64,000 bases of DNA from Omphalotus guepiniiformis (GCA_028554645.1 JAQOOI010000007.1:62001-126000), one strand, 5' to 3'. Positions 1 to 11,251 are shown, numbered from the stretch's first letter. The notes: generated by a model not told the origin, from the sequence alone. Program-made: numbers and translations.

Positions 1-1583
1 GATGTTTAAACTCGATCCAATGGTCAGACAATGCAGGGAACAGTTTCAGATGCAGCACAGACAGTTTCAGCAGGCAGATTCAGCACAGACAGAACAGCAG
101 TTTCAGCAAAGATTCAGTATCTCTTTCAATTTATCTGCCACAAGGGACTTTACAGAAGTTTTCACAACTGGATATTTCTCGAACTGAACTCTAAAGAGCC
201 AGGCTATATTTCGTCTAAGAAGGTTTTCCTGCTTTGGCTTGTAGCTTTGGGCAGTACTTGCTTAAGAAAATCTAAATAGATACTCTGTAAGCTATATATA
301 CTAAATCATAAAATCAAACATATATCTCGAAATTAAAAGAGTAATCTGAACAGTAAATGAGTCAAAAGTAAGTAAGTATCAATTGAGCAGAGATTGGATT
401 CTTTTTAGGTAGTTTTCTAGGTAATTTTCCAGTTAGATAGTCAAAATGTAGGAACTTTGGGTATAGATTGGTATAAAAACAGAAATATATCGCTTTGTCC
501 GCGTTCTAGGTGTGTTAGGACGTACCCAGGGTACCTAAATAAAGGTCCAGAACCTGTAAATAGCAACCAGTATCCTGACAGGTGACATTCTCCTCAGTGC
601 ATTGCAAATCTGGTCCCCTATAAGTTTCTCCAAAATTGGCACATTCTCCTCTACTTAGGGCAGCATTAGGAGTTGTGTAGAAGCTCTAGAGCTTATCTAG
701 ACCAGGCTTCATCGTTTCTATCAGCCACAGTAAGGTACAGTAACTGTTTATTTCAAGTTTTACCCCTATACATCTCTTTTTGGTCAGATTTGTACTCAGG
801 TTATATTTCTTGTTTAGGATAGCTCTCAGCTTCTCCTAGGACAGTATTCTATCCCATAGTTTCGTCTAAGACCTCCAATTAGAGTGCCTTTGTCTTTCAT
901 CAAGTTCAGAGGGTTACTGAATTTCAGAGAGATACTCAGATCCAGAGAGATACTCATTTTCAGTATCTAACTCCTTCCAGCATGAGTATTGAGTATCTAA
1001 CTCATTTGTGCAGATGTAACTTTGAATCTACTTCTCCATTATTACACAGATTGGCAGTTTCTCTTAGTGACATTATGTTCACATAGTACTCAATGTACAA
1101 ATATTTCTCTGGTAATACAATCTTCAAGATTGCCCATATTCTCAGCATTCAATCTTATAGTGCCAACTTAGTTAGCAAGACCAGCTGGAACTTTTGATCA
1201 GTCCAAAGGACTTAGATAGTTGTTCAATTGAAGTGAAAATCCATCAACCCCTTGGATTACAGTCAACAACACTTGGTAGAGTCTCTAGTTATTAGAGGGT
1301 GGGTCTGACCAACTCAATCTGGTATGGAACATTGGAATTCCAACACATCTGGAGAGGCATAACTAGTATCTCTTTGCATAACCCATTGGTCACAGTTGCT
1401 TAGTACCAGATTCAGTACTGTAGCAAACACTACACTTAGGTATTGTGAGTACAAGTATGTTTCATGTCTTAACTAGCAGTCTGGGGTGACTCTAGTCCTT
1501 TATGTTCAGTTTCCAATGCTTGAACATTCCATATTTACTTCAATCTGATAGATTTCAGTACTGAAAGGCTTTTTGACGCAACA
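1..1583 (-). repeat. 3' LTR of Gypsy-1 (partial)
   Basis: This matches 13600-15180 almost base for base. It ends at 1583 with GCAACA, the complement of a TGTTGC LTR start on the - strand. About 262 bp of the LTR lie outside the window. No clean purine tract is seen directly upstream of this LTR on the - strand (complement of 1584-1600), which is odd for a 3' LTR. Confidence 0.93.
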
Positions 1584-3325
1584 CCGGCTCCTATTTCAAA
1601 ACCAAAGCCAAAGCCCAAGGCCAAGACTAGTTTGACACCCTTACCGGGTCGTTCGGTATGTCTTTTCTTTTTGTTTGAAGAGGTCATTCTTATTTTATCA
1701 TTTTTAGATGAAACGCAAGATCTCCGACGTTGAAGCCACGGCCGAATCTACTGAGCTGACCGACGACGACGACGATGATGACGCTGGCTTCGAGTCCGAG
1801 AACTCTGAGCCTCCGGTCAAGAAGTCTCGCATTTCTGAGGGTAAGAAGCCTGCAGCTGCAGCTTCCAAGGTTCGTTTTTCTTTGTAGATTTTATTTATTC
1901 TTGTCTCATGTTCTCTTACACAGGGCAAGGGTAAACAGGTGGTCAAGCCAAGACCGAAGATTCGGAAGATGCGTGTGGAGGAACCTGTCGACGACGCAGC
2001 GTCTCGAAAGACTCGCTCCAAGGCGACTTCAATTACTGTTCCTGCATCCAGCGACGAGGAAGAGGAGAAGAAGGAAGAGGAGAAAGCGGTCAAGACTGAG
2101 GGTGCTAAGGCCCCAGTCAATCTCAACGTCGACTTTGAGGCTCCACTATGGGCTTCTCGCGCTGATTTCTCTACTTCTTCTGTTTCTCTTGCTCCGGGCA
2201 CTCGTTACGAGGCCCCACACCTTCAAGTAGGTCTTCTTTCTCTATTGCAGCCTCTTAGTTACTGACAATGTCTTTCCTTAGCGCTCAGATGGACAAACAC
2301 CTCAGAATCGCGCTAAAGAGGACTTTGAAGAGATACCCGGTAAGTATCTCTTCTACTTTCGTTTTTCTAGTGTTTGCTTAACGACTCCTTTGCAGGTCGT
2401 GTTGTCTTTGGATGGCCTTACGGCCGTCCTGTCACTTTACAACAGCTCGTTTCCGTTAATCGCACATTCGATCGGGTATGTCTCTCTCTGACTCGAGATT
2501 AACACCCGCTAAGTTTTCTTTTCATCAATCTTTAGTTCTTTGGTGACTCCATTTGTGCTGCCTGCGTCGGCGGTACACACACGGAAGGTAGGGAGTGTCG
2601 TCCTCAGTTCAACAGCAAGACTTTCGAATGGCGCTGCGCGACTTGCGCAAAGGACAATCATACCTGCAGCTGGTCCTACGGTTTGGAAGGCAGCGATCAG
2701 CTTCGTTGTCTTTCATACACGTTGGCTCGCAGCAGGAGCGCAGGTATGGGTCTTTCTCATTTCTTTATGCATCTTTTTATTAAAGATCCTTCGTTTCTTA
2801 GTTGTTGCTCAGGAAGCCGACCAACTTCAAATTCTTATCAACACTTACGAAGACATGCAAAACAGCGTCTCCGCGCAGATGCGAGCAATGGAAAGGGTAC
2901 ACCGAACGATCTTGCAGCGTCAAGATCATATCAAGGCCTCGTGTCGCGATCCTCGTCTCGTTCTACATCAAGTTCAGGCTGGCGACCCAACTTTCGACTA
3001 TTCGGACGAGCAGCTCAAGTTGCTAGCTACCGCGCTCGGCTGGGACATCAATCTGGTGTCTCGGGCCAGCTACATCGCCAGGAACGGAGCAGGTCATTTC
3101 ATCGTGGTGGATCCAGAGGTCGAGCCGCAAGCTGGTCCTTCCCATGTTCCTTCCACTCCCGTTGCTACAGTCATCGACGAATCGCCTCAGGCGGTCGGTG
3201 CCTCGCAAGTCACGGTCGAAGAGGATGAGGACAAGGAGGACGAGCTGGAGGAGGAGACGACGGGCAGGGTCTTAGTGCCAGAAAGCAGTCCACTAGCTGG
3301 GAGGGACGATCCCCTCTCAGAGTGA
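1584..3325 (+). CDS. Antisense gene A of Gypsy-1: acidic, coiled-coil protein with a Zn2Cys6-like cluster (5' end unclear)
   Basis: Exons 1584-1655, 1708-1869, 1924-2226, 2282-2339, 2396-2475, 2536-2743 and 2802-3325 join in frame through six GT-AG introns of 52-60 nt. In order the protein has a Lys/Pro-rich start, an acidic stretch with a run of Asp, a basic segment (KPRPKIRKMR), an acidic Glu run, a Cys cluster encoded in the sixth exon (CAAC, GREC, CATC, HTC; spacing C-x2-C-x10-C-x12-C-x2-C-x6-C), a heptad-like helix (about 2830-2930) and an acidic tail. The Cys spacing resembles GAL4-type Zn2Cys6 clusters except for the x10 gap, so DNA binding is an inference. The frame stays open across the LTR edge at 1583 with no ATG. 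Either the start lies in an LTR-derived exon, or the gene is 5'-truncated, or it begins at the ATG at 1708. It lies antisense to gag-pol. Confidence 0.72.
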
Positions 3326-4060
3326 CTTTCAAGGCTCGGGTGCGCACATAGTTCGTACCCCTTTTTCCCTTTACTTTCTCCATCTCTCAGTCCCAATCTC
3401 ACAGATCTGCCGTTCTCTTCGCTTGGTCAGGACCTTTCGTAGCCGCTTGCATTTCGTCGCGGGTAACTCTGGTGTTCAACACACCGGGTAGCCCAATATA
3501 CATATCTTAACATATCGTTTACTCGCAGATACTCCCTGTACTTACTTTATAGTAGTATAGGTCGAAGTATCTTTATCATAGTCCTGAGCTTTTATGCTCA
3601 AAAATATATATATCATTTTTCTTGGTATGAATCTGGTGTGAAACCTAAGAAATCGGTTTGAGAGTCTCCTTCAAATTGAGTATCTAACCCGATTCGAGAG
3701 GGAAACAATTCTTTAAATGACTTAAGCCCACAATTTTCAATAAGTATCATTTCTTTTTGAGGATACATTGAATTTAATAAGTCCTTTCTGTCAAGGTTGA
3801 GAGCTCTCGGTTACTCGGCAATGCTATTCGGCTAAGTTCTCTGCGGTCAAAGCTGTCTAGATCTCCAGGTTTGAGATATTTGAAATTTCAAAAATTCAAA
3901 ATTTTTTGGCCTTGTAAACTTTGTGTGCTCTCTCCCCCCAAGTAAATTTAACTTCAACGTCCCCGTTGATCAATCTGTTACGCTAGCTAGGCCTCACGGT
4001 GCCTGTTTGAACAGCACAGGAGTAATGACCAAACTTGCAGATGTAGGCGGGGTAGACCAG
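3326..4060. other. Spacer between antisense genes A and B
   Basis: This AT-rich stretch has no convincing ORF. It holds one AGTATCTAAC at 3679-3688 and the upstream region of gene B. Confidence 0.6.
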
Positions 4061-4069
4061 CTATAAAAG
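4061..4069 (+). promoter_or_regulatory. TATA box of antisense gene B
   Basis: CTATAAAAG lies about 100 bp upstream of the ATG at 4165, followed by a pyrimidine-rich leader. This is a typical Pol II core promoter layout, which suggests gene B has its own promoter rather than depending on the LTR. Confidence 0.6.
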
Positions 4070-4164
4070 GTGCCGCACAGATTCAGGACGACTCAGCACC
4101 ATCTATCACTTGGTTCTACATCCTTTCCACTTTTATCATTTCTCTATCTCTATATTTTACAGTT

Positions 4165-5565
4165 ATGGCCCCTAAAGGTCCCAAGACTTGGCCTGAGCGT
4201 CCTGAATGGGTTGCCACAACGCAACGATATCTTTCTCGAGCTACTGGAGCCATGGAGGCCAAAGATGCGGATACTGAACTGCTTGGGATGCTTATTACAG
4301 CCCTTGCAAGCCATCTTGTAAATGTTCAATCTTTGATTCCAGGTCCAGTATCTAACTTGATTTCTTATTACAGAAGAAGTCTCTGCCTGCATATGCAGTT
4401 GCTAAGTCCGAGGAAGCGTTCACTTTGTTCGACAAAGGTGTCAATCTGGTCGCAGATGCAATCAAGAAGTTCCCATCTGTAGGTGAACCTGACACTTTCT
4501 CCGCCATTAAAGCTTTCCGGGACGACTTGGCAAAGCGCAGAGAGACTCTCAGCGGATCTAAGAAGCGCAAAGTACGTTTTTATTGACCATCCCTCTCATT
4601 TCGAGTATCTAACTGCCTGTCTTTGTACAGCCAGCTAAAACTCCCGAACTTATTGAGGATGACGATGATGATGATGAAGAGATTGAGGTCATTACTGGTG
4701 ACGGAGACGTTACTGTAAGTATCTAACTCCTTGGTTACTGAGTATCTAACTCAAATCCCAACATGGTCTTTCTTTTCTCAGATGGCAGATGGACCTTCTC
4801 TTGGGCTCTCTGCATCAATCCACGCTCCCAATAAGGATAACAAGGACTCTAGCAAGGACAAGACCAAAGGTTCTTCCACTACTACCACAGTTCATAAGTC
4901 TTCCAAGGAAAAAGTAGTAATCACTTCTCCAAGGGTAAGCAGATTTATGTTCAGAACTGTTTATTCGTTTCTCTAGACTGATGTACCATGGTAACTTTGC
5001 AGGCTACCTCAGTTGGACCCAAAGATGTAAGTTTTTAGTTCCATCTGGAGATATTCATGCAGTTTCATGTACTGACTATAAATGTTCGTGTAGAATGAAC
5101 CTATTCCTGAGCCCCACAAGGTGATTGTCATGAAGAAGCCTCGTATTGAGAACCCAATCGTCAACCTTAGAGAGGAGACAGACCGTGAGTAGTCACCCAA
5201 TCTGCGGTTTTTCGAGTTTCTAACTCAATTATCCTGCAGATGAGCGCAAACTCCGGGAGAGTGGAGAAGAGATTGTGACTCGTATCACTGCTCTGTTCCC
5301 TTTCATGGACTTGGACCACTTCTCTCCTGAGGTTCTTCAATCAATTTCCAACTTCTTGAAGACAGAACTCAGTGTTCATCAACATGCCATTCAGTATCAT
5401 CATTCTCAGTACAGATTTGCCTACAAGGAGTTTTCCCGTCTGGAATTGCTCCGAAGACAGAAGGAGAAGGCTTACAGGGCCAACCAGAGTCCCTTAGAGT
5501 CTGGTCCAGGTACTGCTGATGATCCAGCTCCTTTCCATGCCTTCCCATCTGCAGACATTCTCTGA
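4165..5565 (+). CDS. Antisense gene B of Gypsy-1: unknown protein, about 342 aa
   Basis: Seven exons (4165-4317, 4374-4571, 4631-4714, 4782-4934, 5003-5026, 5094-5184, 5240-5565) join in frame through six introns of 55-68 nt; one exon is only 24 nt. The protein begins MAPKGPKTWPERPEW. It has a helical N-terminal part, a basic SGSKKRK patch, an Asp/Glu run, a Ser/Thr/Lys-rich middle and a helical C-terminal third (ALFPFMDLDHFSPEVLQ onwards) ending DIL. I do not recognise the family. It has its own TATA box and converges on pol, whose stop is at 5767. Three introns contain AGTATCTAAC, whose CTAAC could serve as branch point. Intact splice sites and frame suggest selection on the product. Confidence 0.8.
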
Positions 5566-5766
5566 CTTTAATGTTACATCTGGACATCTCAGTATCATTT
5601 ATGGGCAGTTTACACGGTATTGGTACATCGTATAGGACATCCTCAGACACCCTTTATGTTTATCTTAGTAGTGCATACTACTGTTACCCACTTTTTACTT
5701 TCATCTGCAGTTAGGTAGTCACTTTTCAGTGTCTATCTCTTACTTTGTTCAAATATAGTGTGTTTA

Positions 5767-8700
5767 TCATTTATTTTGTGAAGATTGAGACCTGGTCTGG
5801 ACTGGAGCGTCCCAATCTGGTTCTTCTTCATCTGCATCGTTTGCAGATTGTAGTTCTTCATCACTGGACTCATCAAGATCTTCATCTTCAGCAGGAATTC
5901 TCAGTTGAGGAATACTGTCAAAGATGTAATCTCTCTCAAGTTCAGGGTCTAACTCAAAGTTATCATTGACCATCTCTTCTAGTTGTTCACTAGTTAGGTC
6001 TATAAGTTCATGAATGTTCTCAGGCAGTTCAATTGGTTCATATCTAGCTACATGGGGTAGCACTCTGAAGGCAGCAACCTTTTCTCTGAGCACTGTACCA
6101 TCCATCTGGGCCACAATGTAGGATCCCCCTTTGGTTCTCCTTATTACAATCATGGGTCCCAGGTATCTAGGATACATTTTTCTGTCCAAGTTCTTCTCAA
6201 CTTGTGTATTTCTGACTTGTATAAGTGTACCAGGTTTGAAATCAAAGTCTCTGATAACATTTCTGTATTCTTCTTCATATTGTCTAAGAGTCTCTTTCTT
6301 GGTTGTATCAATTCTAGATATCATCTCCTGCACATGGGTTCTATGCTTAGCTAGAGCTTGAGCTCTGTAGCCAATAAGTTCCTCATATGTCAAGATTCTA
6401 TCTGGAAGTTTTACTAACCATGTAGATTCAACAATATCCAAGGGTAGGATAGGTTCAGCTCCAGTAACAAGGAAGTATGGTGAACATCCAAGTCCTTTTC
6501 TAGCTGTAATTCTATCTGCCCAGAAGACATGTTTGAGAAACCACCACCATCTCTTTAGATCTCCACCTGTAGCTTTTGCCAAGGCAGTTCTAATGTCAAA
6601 GTGGGCTCTCTCAATCTTGCCATTTGCTTGGGAATTGTAAGGAGATATAGTAATTCCTTTAATTCCATATTTATCTTCTAGCCATTTAAGCATAGCTCGC
6701 ATCTGGGGTGCATTATCAGTTACTACTTCATCAGGACATCCCCATCTGCATATAATATCATCAAAGAACCATTCGCCCAATGATCTAGCATTGTCAGATC
6801 TTAAGGCTCTTCCTTCAGACCAGGATGAGAGTGCACATCTGCCATGTACAACATCCTTGCAACCATTACTTGGAGGTGATACTTTGAATACATCCACATG
6901 AATCTTCTGAAACAGGGAGGGAGTGTGTGTAAGAGTGGGAGGAATCTTCAACAATTCTAATTTTCGGTTCTGGCAGATTTGGCAGGATTTGACAAACCAA
7001 TTGACATCTCCATTCAAATCTGGCCACCAAAAACGCTTCTCTATGAGAGCTTTTGTTGCAAACATTCCTTTATGTCCCAGATGGTCATGAGCAGCATGCA
7101 TCATGTACATCCTTTTCTCTTTAGGCACAACCAGTCTATGCTGGCCTCCTGTATCATCATTCCTTCTATAGAGTCTACCATCTCTGTCTACAAAGAACTT
7201 TACAGCCCTGGAAATGAACTTTTTCATAGCAGTCTCACCTAGGTGAGCTAGAGGCTGATTGCCCTGCAGGTACCAATCTTTGATTAGGTCTAGTTGTTCA
7301 TCCAGTTCCTTTGTAGATGCAGATCTGTGATCCTCTCTATATGGGTGTTCATGTTTCCATTCAGTACCTCCTTCAGGTATAACCAGAGTCTGTGCAAATT
7401 GCAACACCGAGTTAGATACTGGATGTTGAGTTACTAACAGCTCTCTAATGGAATTCAAGTGACGTTCGTCTTCAAGAGCTTCTTGCAAATCGTCTTCAAA
7501 GTCGTCTATTGACTTTGCAACTTCCTGCAAGTAACCACCTCGAGTATCTATTTCATCTTTAAAGGCTTCAAAATCAAAGGGTACCTCAGATTCACCATCT
7601 CCCATTCTGAATTTCACCGGCAGACCATCATCTTCATCAACAAATGAATCCGGATCTCTAGATGCCGCTCTTTCAGTTGGTATGGTTCCTCTAGGTGGTC
7701 TAGATAGTCCATCTGGTCCCTTATGTTCAGTGCCCTTGATGTGTACCAAGGTGAAGTGGAACTTCCTTATTTCTTCAATCCATCTGTTTATAGTTGCATT
7801 GGGACCACTACTGGGTTTGTCAAGCATTCCTTTAATATAGCTTGCATCTGTTTCCACAGTAAGATCCCTACATCCATATGTCTGGTAGTATGTTTGTTGT
7901 AAGGCCAACATCAAGCCATATAGTTCTCTCTTGGGTTGAGAAAACCTTGCTTCTCTCTCATTTAAGGTAATAGAACCCATCCAATTGTAGAACTTTTTCT
8001 TTGAATCTGCAGGGTCTCTCTGATATAGTTGGAAACCTACTGCCATCCAGGAAGTATCTACTGAAAGGGTGATTCCAGTACTTAAATCATAGTCAATAGG
8101 ACGAAGTGCCGGAGCATTCCTGATCCCATCTTTAATCATTTCTACAGCTTCCAGTTCTGCAGGACCCATTTGAAAAGGCACATCTCCAGTTAAGATTGTC
8201 AAAGGTTTTGCTTTCTTGGCATAATCCTTTATGAACATTCTCATCTGACCAGCAGTGCCCAAAAATGACCGGATATCTTTCTTCTCAGACCATTTTGATG
8301 CATCACAAGTCAGGACAACTTCAGCTAACCTTTCAACTGGCTTTTCTCCTTCATAACTGACATGATGTCCAACAACATCTCCTTCAGCTACACAGATGAA
8401 AGCTTTAGTACCTGCAAAGGTACCACCAGCATGTTTCATTCTTTGCACAATTCTGTTCATATTCTGCAGATGCTCCCACACAAATCTTCTGATGCCAGAA
8501 TTTTCAGGGATAGTTTCATAACCTCCATCTGCAGTTTCATATCTGCTGACAGGCCCTTTTACTGGTACATCATCAATGTAAGGTTTAGTTACATGTGGAA
8601 TTTCATCTCTGAAGATATATATAACATCATCATGGTAGATAGGGACAGAGTTTGTCCAACCCATAGGTAACTTCACTAATCTATGTGGGCCAAAAGGTGT

Positions 8701-9810
8701 TTGGAAGGTGGTAAGATCTCTTGAACTTTCATCAACCAGCCTCTCATCATAACCAACAAAGATATCCAGTAAACCCAAACATGCTCTTCCAGAGAAGCTT
8801 CTAGCTATATCTGCAGTTGCAGGAGGAATTCCTGAATGTTGAATAGTCACTTTATTGAGTGGTTCTAAACTATGGACCAATCTTAAGCTTTTCCCATCTT
8901 TCTTTAAGACACAGAACCATCTGGATCTATAGGATGAACTGGAAGGCTCATATACACCAGCATCTATTTTGTCCTTAATCATTTTACACACTTGATCATA
9001 GATCCCTGGAGGTATAGGAATATTCCTTTCTACCCAAGGAGTGTGTGGTAACACTGGAAACTTTACTGGAGGAAAGAACTCTGTATTAAAGGTTCCTCCT
9101 TCAGATGCTTCCCATGCAAATGCTTTTTCTTGGACTTTCATAAGATGGTGTACAAGTTTCATTTCTTCAGGCCATAAGAAACCCTCATTATGATTCTTGT
9201 CTACAATTTCTTTTCTTTCTTGAGAGTACCTCTCACCAGGAGTGAAATCTGGAGGATGAGTAGGTAACTCAGGCATATCTTTTAACGGATCTCCAATTAT
9301 TTTTCTTTCAATCCGGAACTCCGCAGGTAAGGTAGCTTTAACAGGTTTGACCTTAATAGCAACTGGTTTGTACTTTCTAGAAGCCAAAACAGTCACCAAT
9401 CTGGCCATTTTGTTGCCATTCTTATCTCTACTCCATCTGGGTCTTGAAGATTGGACAGGTTTAGGTTCCCTTTTGACCTTTTTACCCTTATTCATCCTCT
9501 TTTCAGTTCCAGATGCGGGTTCCGAAGTGTGATTAAGTACCGTGCAAGTATCTAAGTCTGAATTCTGAGTATCTAAGTGCTCTTTTGAATTCAAATTTAA
9601 ATTTTCTCGCCAGGTACAGAACACTTGTTTCTTTTCTGAGTCTACAGACCGATTTAAATACGATCTAACCGAATCTGCAGCCGCTATATCGTTTTCTCTT
9701 ATGATGGATTCAGCTGCAAACACAAATGCCTCAGCCTTTTCAGGTTCTGAAAACAATTCATTGTCTGGCAGCTTATATCCAGCAATTGTGGCATTGCCAT
9801 CTTTATCCAT
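5767..9810 (-). CDS. pol: Gypsy-1 pol: reverse transcriptase, RNase H, integrase (1347 aa)
   Basis: This single uninterrupted frame starts at an ATG 35 nt after the protease stop. A basic N-terminal region precedes the RT (about residues 240-470, active site YIDD near 411). RNase H follows (about 580-720; acidic residues in SVDTSW, RELYGL and VETDAS), then an HHCC zinc domain ending SCQICQ, then the integrase core with its triad in HVDVFK, VTDNAPQ and GKIERAH. The tail is acidic and Ser-rich with no clear chromodomain. All catalytic motifs are present, so the enzyme may be functional. The RT-RNase H-IN order is that of Ty3/Gypsy. Its 3' end converges on antisense gene B. Confidence 0.95.
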   Translation of the reverse strand: MDKDGNATIAGYKLPDNELFSEPEKAEAFVFAAESIIRENDIAAADSVRSYLNRSVDSEKKQVFCTWRENLNLNSKEHLDTQNSDLDTCTVLNHTSEPASGTEKRMNKGKKVKREPKPVQSSRPRWSRDKNGNKMARLVTVLASRKYKPVAIKVKPVKATLPAEFRIERKIIGDPLKDMPELPTHPPDFTPGERYSQERKEIVDKNHNEGFLWPEEMKLVHHLMKVQEKAFAWEASEGGTFNTEFFPPVKFPVLPHTPWVERNIPIPPGIYDQVCKMIKDKIDAGVYEPSSSSYRSRWFCVLKKDGKSLRLVHSLEPLNKVTIQHSGIPPATADIARSFSGRACLGLLDIFVGYDERLVDESSRDLTTFQTPFGPHRLVKLPMGWTNSVPIYHDDVIYIFRDEIPHVTKPYIDDVPVKGPVSRYETADGGYETIPENSGIRRFVWEHLQNMNRIVQRMKHAGGTFAGTKAFICVAEGDVVGHHVSYEGEKPVERLAEVVLTCDASKWSEKKDIRSFLGTAGQMRMFIKDYAKKAKPLTILTGDVPFQMGPAELEAVEMIKDGIRNAPALRPIDYDLSTGITLSVDTSWMAVGFQLYQRDPADSKKKFYNWMGSITLNEREARFSQPKRELYGLMLALQQTYYQTYGCRDLTVETDASYIKGMLDKPSSGPNATINRWIEEIRKFHFTLVHIKGTEHKGPDGLSRPPRGTIPTERAASRDPDSFVDEDDGLPVKFRMGDGESEVPFDFEAFKDEIDTRGGYLQEVAKSIDDFEDDLQEALEDERHLNSIRELLVTQHPVSNSVLQFAQTLVIPEGGTEWKHEHPYREDHRSASTKELDEQLDLIKDWYLQGNQPLAHLGETAMKKFISRAVKFFVDRDGRLYRRNDDTGGQHRLVVPKEKRMYMMHAAHDHLGHKGMFATKALIEKRFWWPDLNGDVNWFVKSCQICQNRKLELLKIPPTLTHTPSLFQKIHVDVFKVSPPSNGCKDVVHGRCALSSWSEGRALRSDNARSLGEWFFDDIICRWGCPDEVVTDNAPQMRAMLKWLEDKYGIKGITISPYNSQANGKIERAHFDIRTALAKATGGDLKRWWWFLKHVFWADRITARKGLGCSPYFLVTGAEPILPLDIVESTWLVKLPDRILTYEELIGYRAQALAKHRTHVQEMISRIDTTKKETLRQYEEEYRNVIRDFDFKPGTLIQVRNTQVEKNLDRKMYPRYLGPMIVIRRTKGGSYIVAQMDGTVLREKVAAFRVLPHVARYEPIELPENIHELIDLTSEQLEEMVNDNFELDPELERDYIFDSIPQLRIPAEDEDLDESSDEELQSANDADEEEPDWDAPVQTRSQSSQNK

Positions 9811-9845
9811 TTCAATACAAACAGCTACCTCTCCCTGATCTCTTA

Positions 9846-11243
9846 TCAGTTCATTGAGGTCCGATGAAAATTTTGAGAGTCTCCCTCATTTTTCACAGGG
9901 ACACTCGCAGATTTCTGTGTTTCTGGGACAAGCTTTGGTTCACCAGGAATAGGTTTAACCTTAATTCCTCTACCTCTGTCATATGTTCCCATTGTACACT
10001 TCATTCCACTGTTTGGATCTGTAATGGTGATCTCTTGTTCTCCAGTTTCAAAGTTTCTGACTACACTGCTTGTTAACACATCAAATGGTCTTCCCAAAAG
10101 AACATCATAAGGCACTTTATCTATTATGTGAATCTGCATATAGATAGTTATTTCTCCAAAGGTAAATGGTACATTTCTTGCTAGTCCCCTAGTAGCCTGT
10201 AATTGACCATTTGCACTTTGCATATGGATCACAGTCTCTGGGTCCCATCTTAAACCAAGTCCAATAGCTACTCTTGTATCCATGGACACGATTTGAGAAC
10301 CACTATCAACTACTGTCTCAACTTGTTGATCAGAGTGATTAATCTTTGGGTAGATTGCCTTTAGACTGTCAGTCTGGCTGGCTACTATAATGATCTTGTT
10401 CCTCTCATCTGGAGGTACATCTTTCTGATACTGGTCCACAACATCCTTGTGTACCACTGAGCCTTTCTTAAGGTCATCTGTGTCTTCATCTAGGACAATA
10501 AACACATCTTCCCTTTCATAGGCCATATCTTCAATAAAGACCATATAATTTGCCTGTACCAGATTGACATCTTCTTCTGGTAGAATACCATCAGGATCAT
10601 CTTCATCCCTTACTTCATGAACAAAAGCCTTTACAGGATGCTTATACACCCTGTTGTTCTTCAATTTTCTCTGCATAATCTTCTGAAGTGCCGGAGATAT
10701 AGCAATGAGGTCCCCACTACTTATATCTATCTCAGATCTAAAGATTTTGTCTGCAATTTCTTCTGCTAGACCCGGTTTGAATAGTGAGTTTCTAAGCTTG
10801 AAATCGGGCTCAGATTTACGCGGAGGCTTTGTGTATACAATAGCATTCCTTATATCATTACTCATTCCATCTTTAGTTCCAGATTGAGCTCCTTCAGTCT
10901 CATTTGACTTATTCTGGCTCCCTACAGGCATTCCCTTTGGTATAGGTGGCCTATCTATTGCCTTTACATGATCAAACGGACGGTTAGATACTCTCCGTGC
11001 AACATTGTTGTTATTTTCAGAGGGAGATTCAATCTCCTCAGTGTCAGAATCAACGGGTAGTTCAAAACGAACGGGCTCTTTTCTCATAGCAGGGGGTCTG
11101 TATTTCTCCCTTTCAGATGGTCTTAGTGTAGGTAGTAACACTTCAACTCTCTTTTTCTTTACAAGTTTATTTTCCTCAGGAGATTGACCTGTTTTGTGAG
11201 AAGGATTCTGAGTATATACAGCTTCTTCACCAATCTCCTTCAT
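9846..11243 (-). CDS. Gypsy-1 aspartic protease ORF (465 aa)
   Basis: The C-terminal half has a retropepsin-like fold: catalytic VDSGSQ, then about 70 residues on DVLLGRPF, the typical flap-to-GRPF spacing of retrotransposon proteases. The N-terminal half is charged and disordered. The ATG lies 8 nt after the gag stop and in another frame, so translation by termination-reinitiation is plausible. Separate gag, protease and pol ORFs differ from the usual single gag-pol fusion. Confidence 0.88.
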   Translation of the reverse strand: MKEIGEEAVYTQNPSHKTGQSPEENKLVKKKRVEVLLPTLRPSEREKYRPPAMRKEPVRFELPVDSDTEEIESPSENNNNVARRVSNRPFDHVKAIDRPPIPKGMPVGSQNKSNETEGAQSGTKDGMSNDIRNAIVYTKPPRKSEPDFKLRNSLFKPGLAEEIADKIFRSEIDISSGDLIAISPALQKIMQRKLKNNRVYKHPVKAFVHEVRDEDDPDGILPEEDVNLVQANYMVFIEDMAYEREDVFIVLDEDTDDLKKGSVVHKDVVDQYQKDVPPDERNKIIIVASQTDSLKAIYPKINHSDQQVETVVDSGSQIVSMDTRVAIGLGLRWDPETVIHMQSANGQLQATRGLARNVPFTFGEITIYMQIHIIDKVPYDVLLGRPFDVLTSSVVRNFETGEQEITITDPNSGMKCTMGTYDRGRGIKVKPIPGEPKLVPETQKSASVPVKNEGDSQNFHRTSMN

Positions 11244-11251
11244 TGGAAACT

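Noticed and set aside
1775..2230. Arg/Leu-rich open frames overlapping gene A on both strands
   Set aside because: They are shadows of the spliced gene A frame; the composition is not protein-like and they ignore clear introns.
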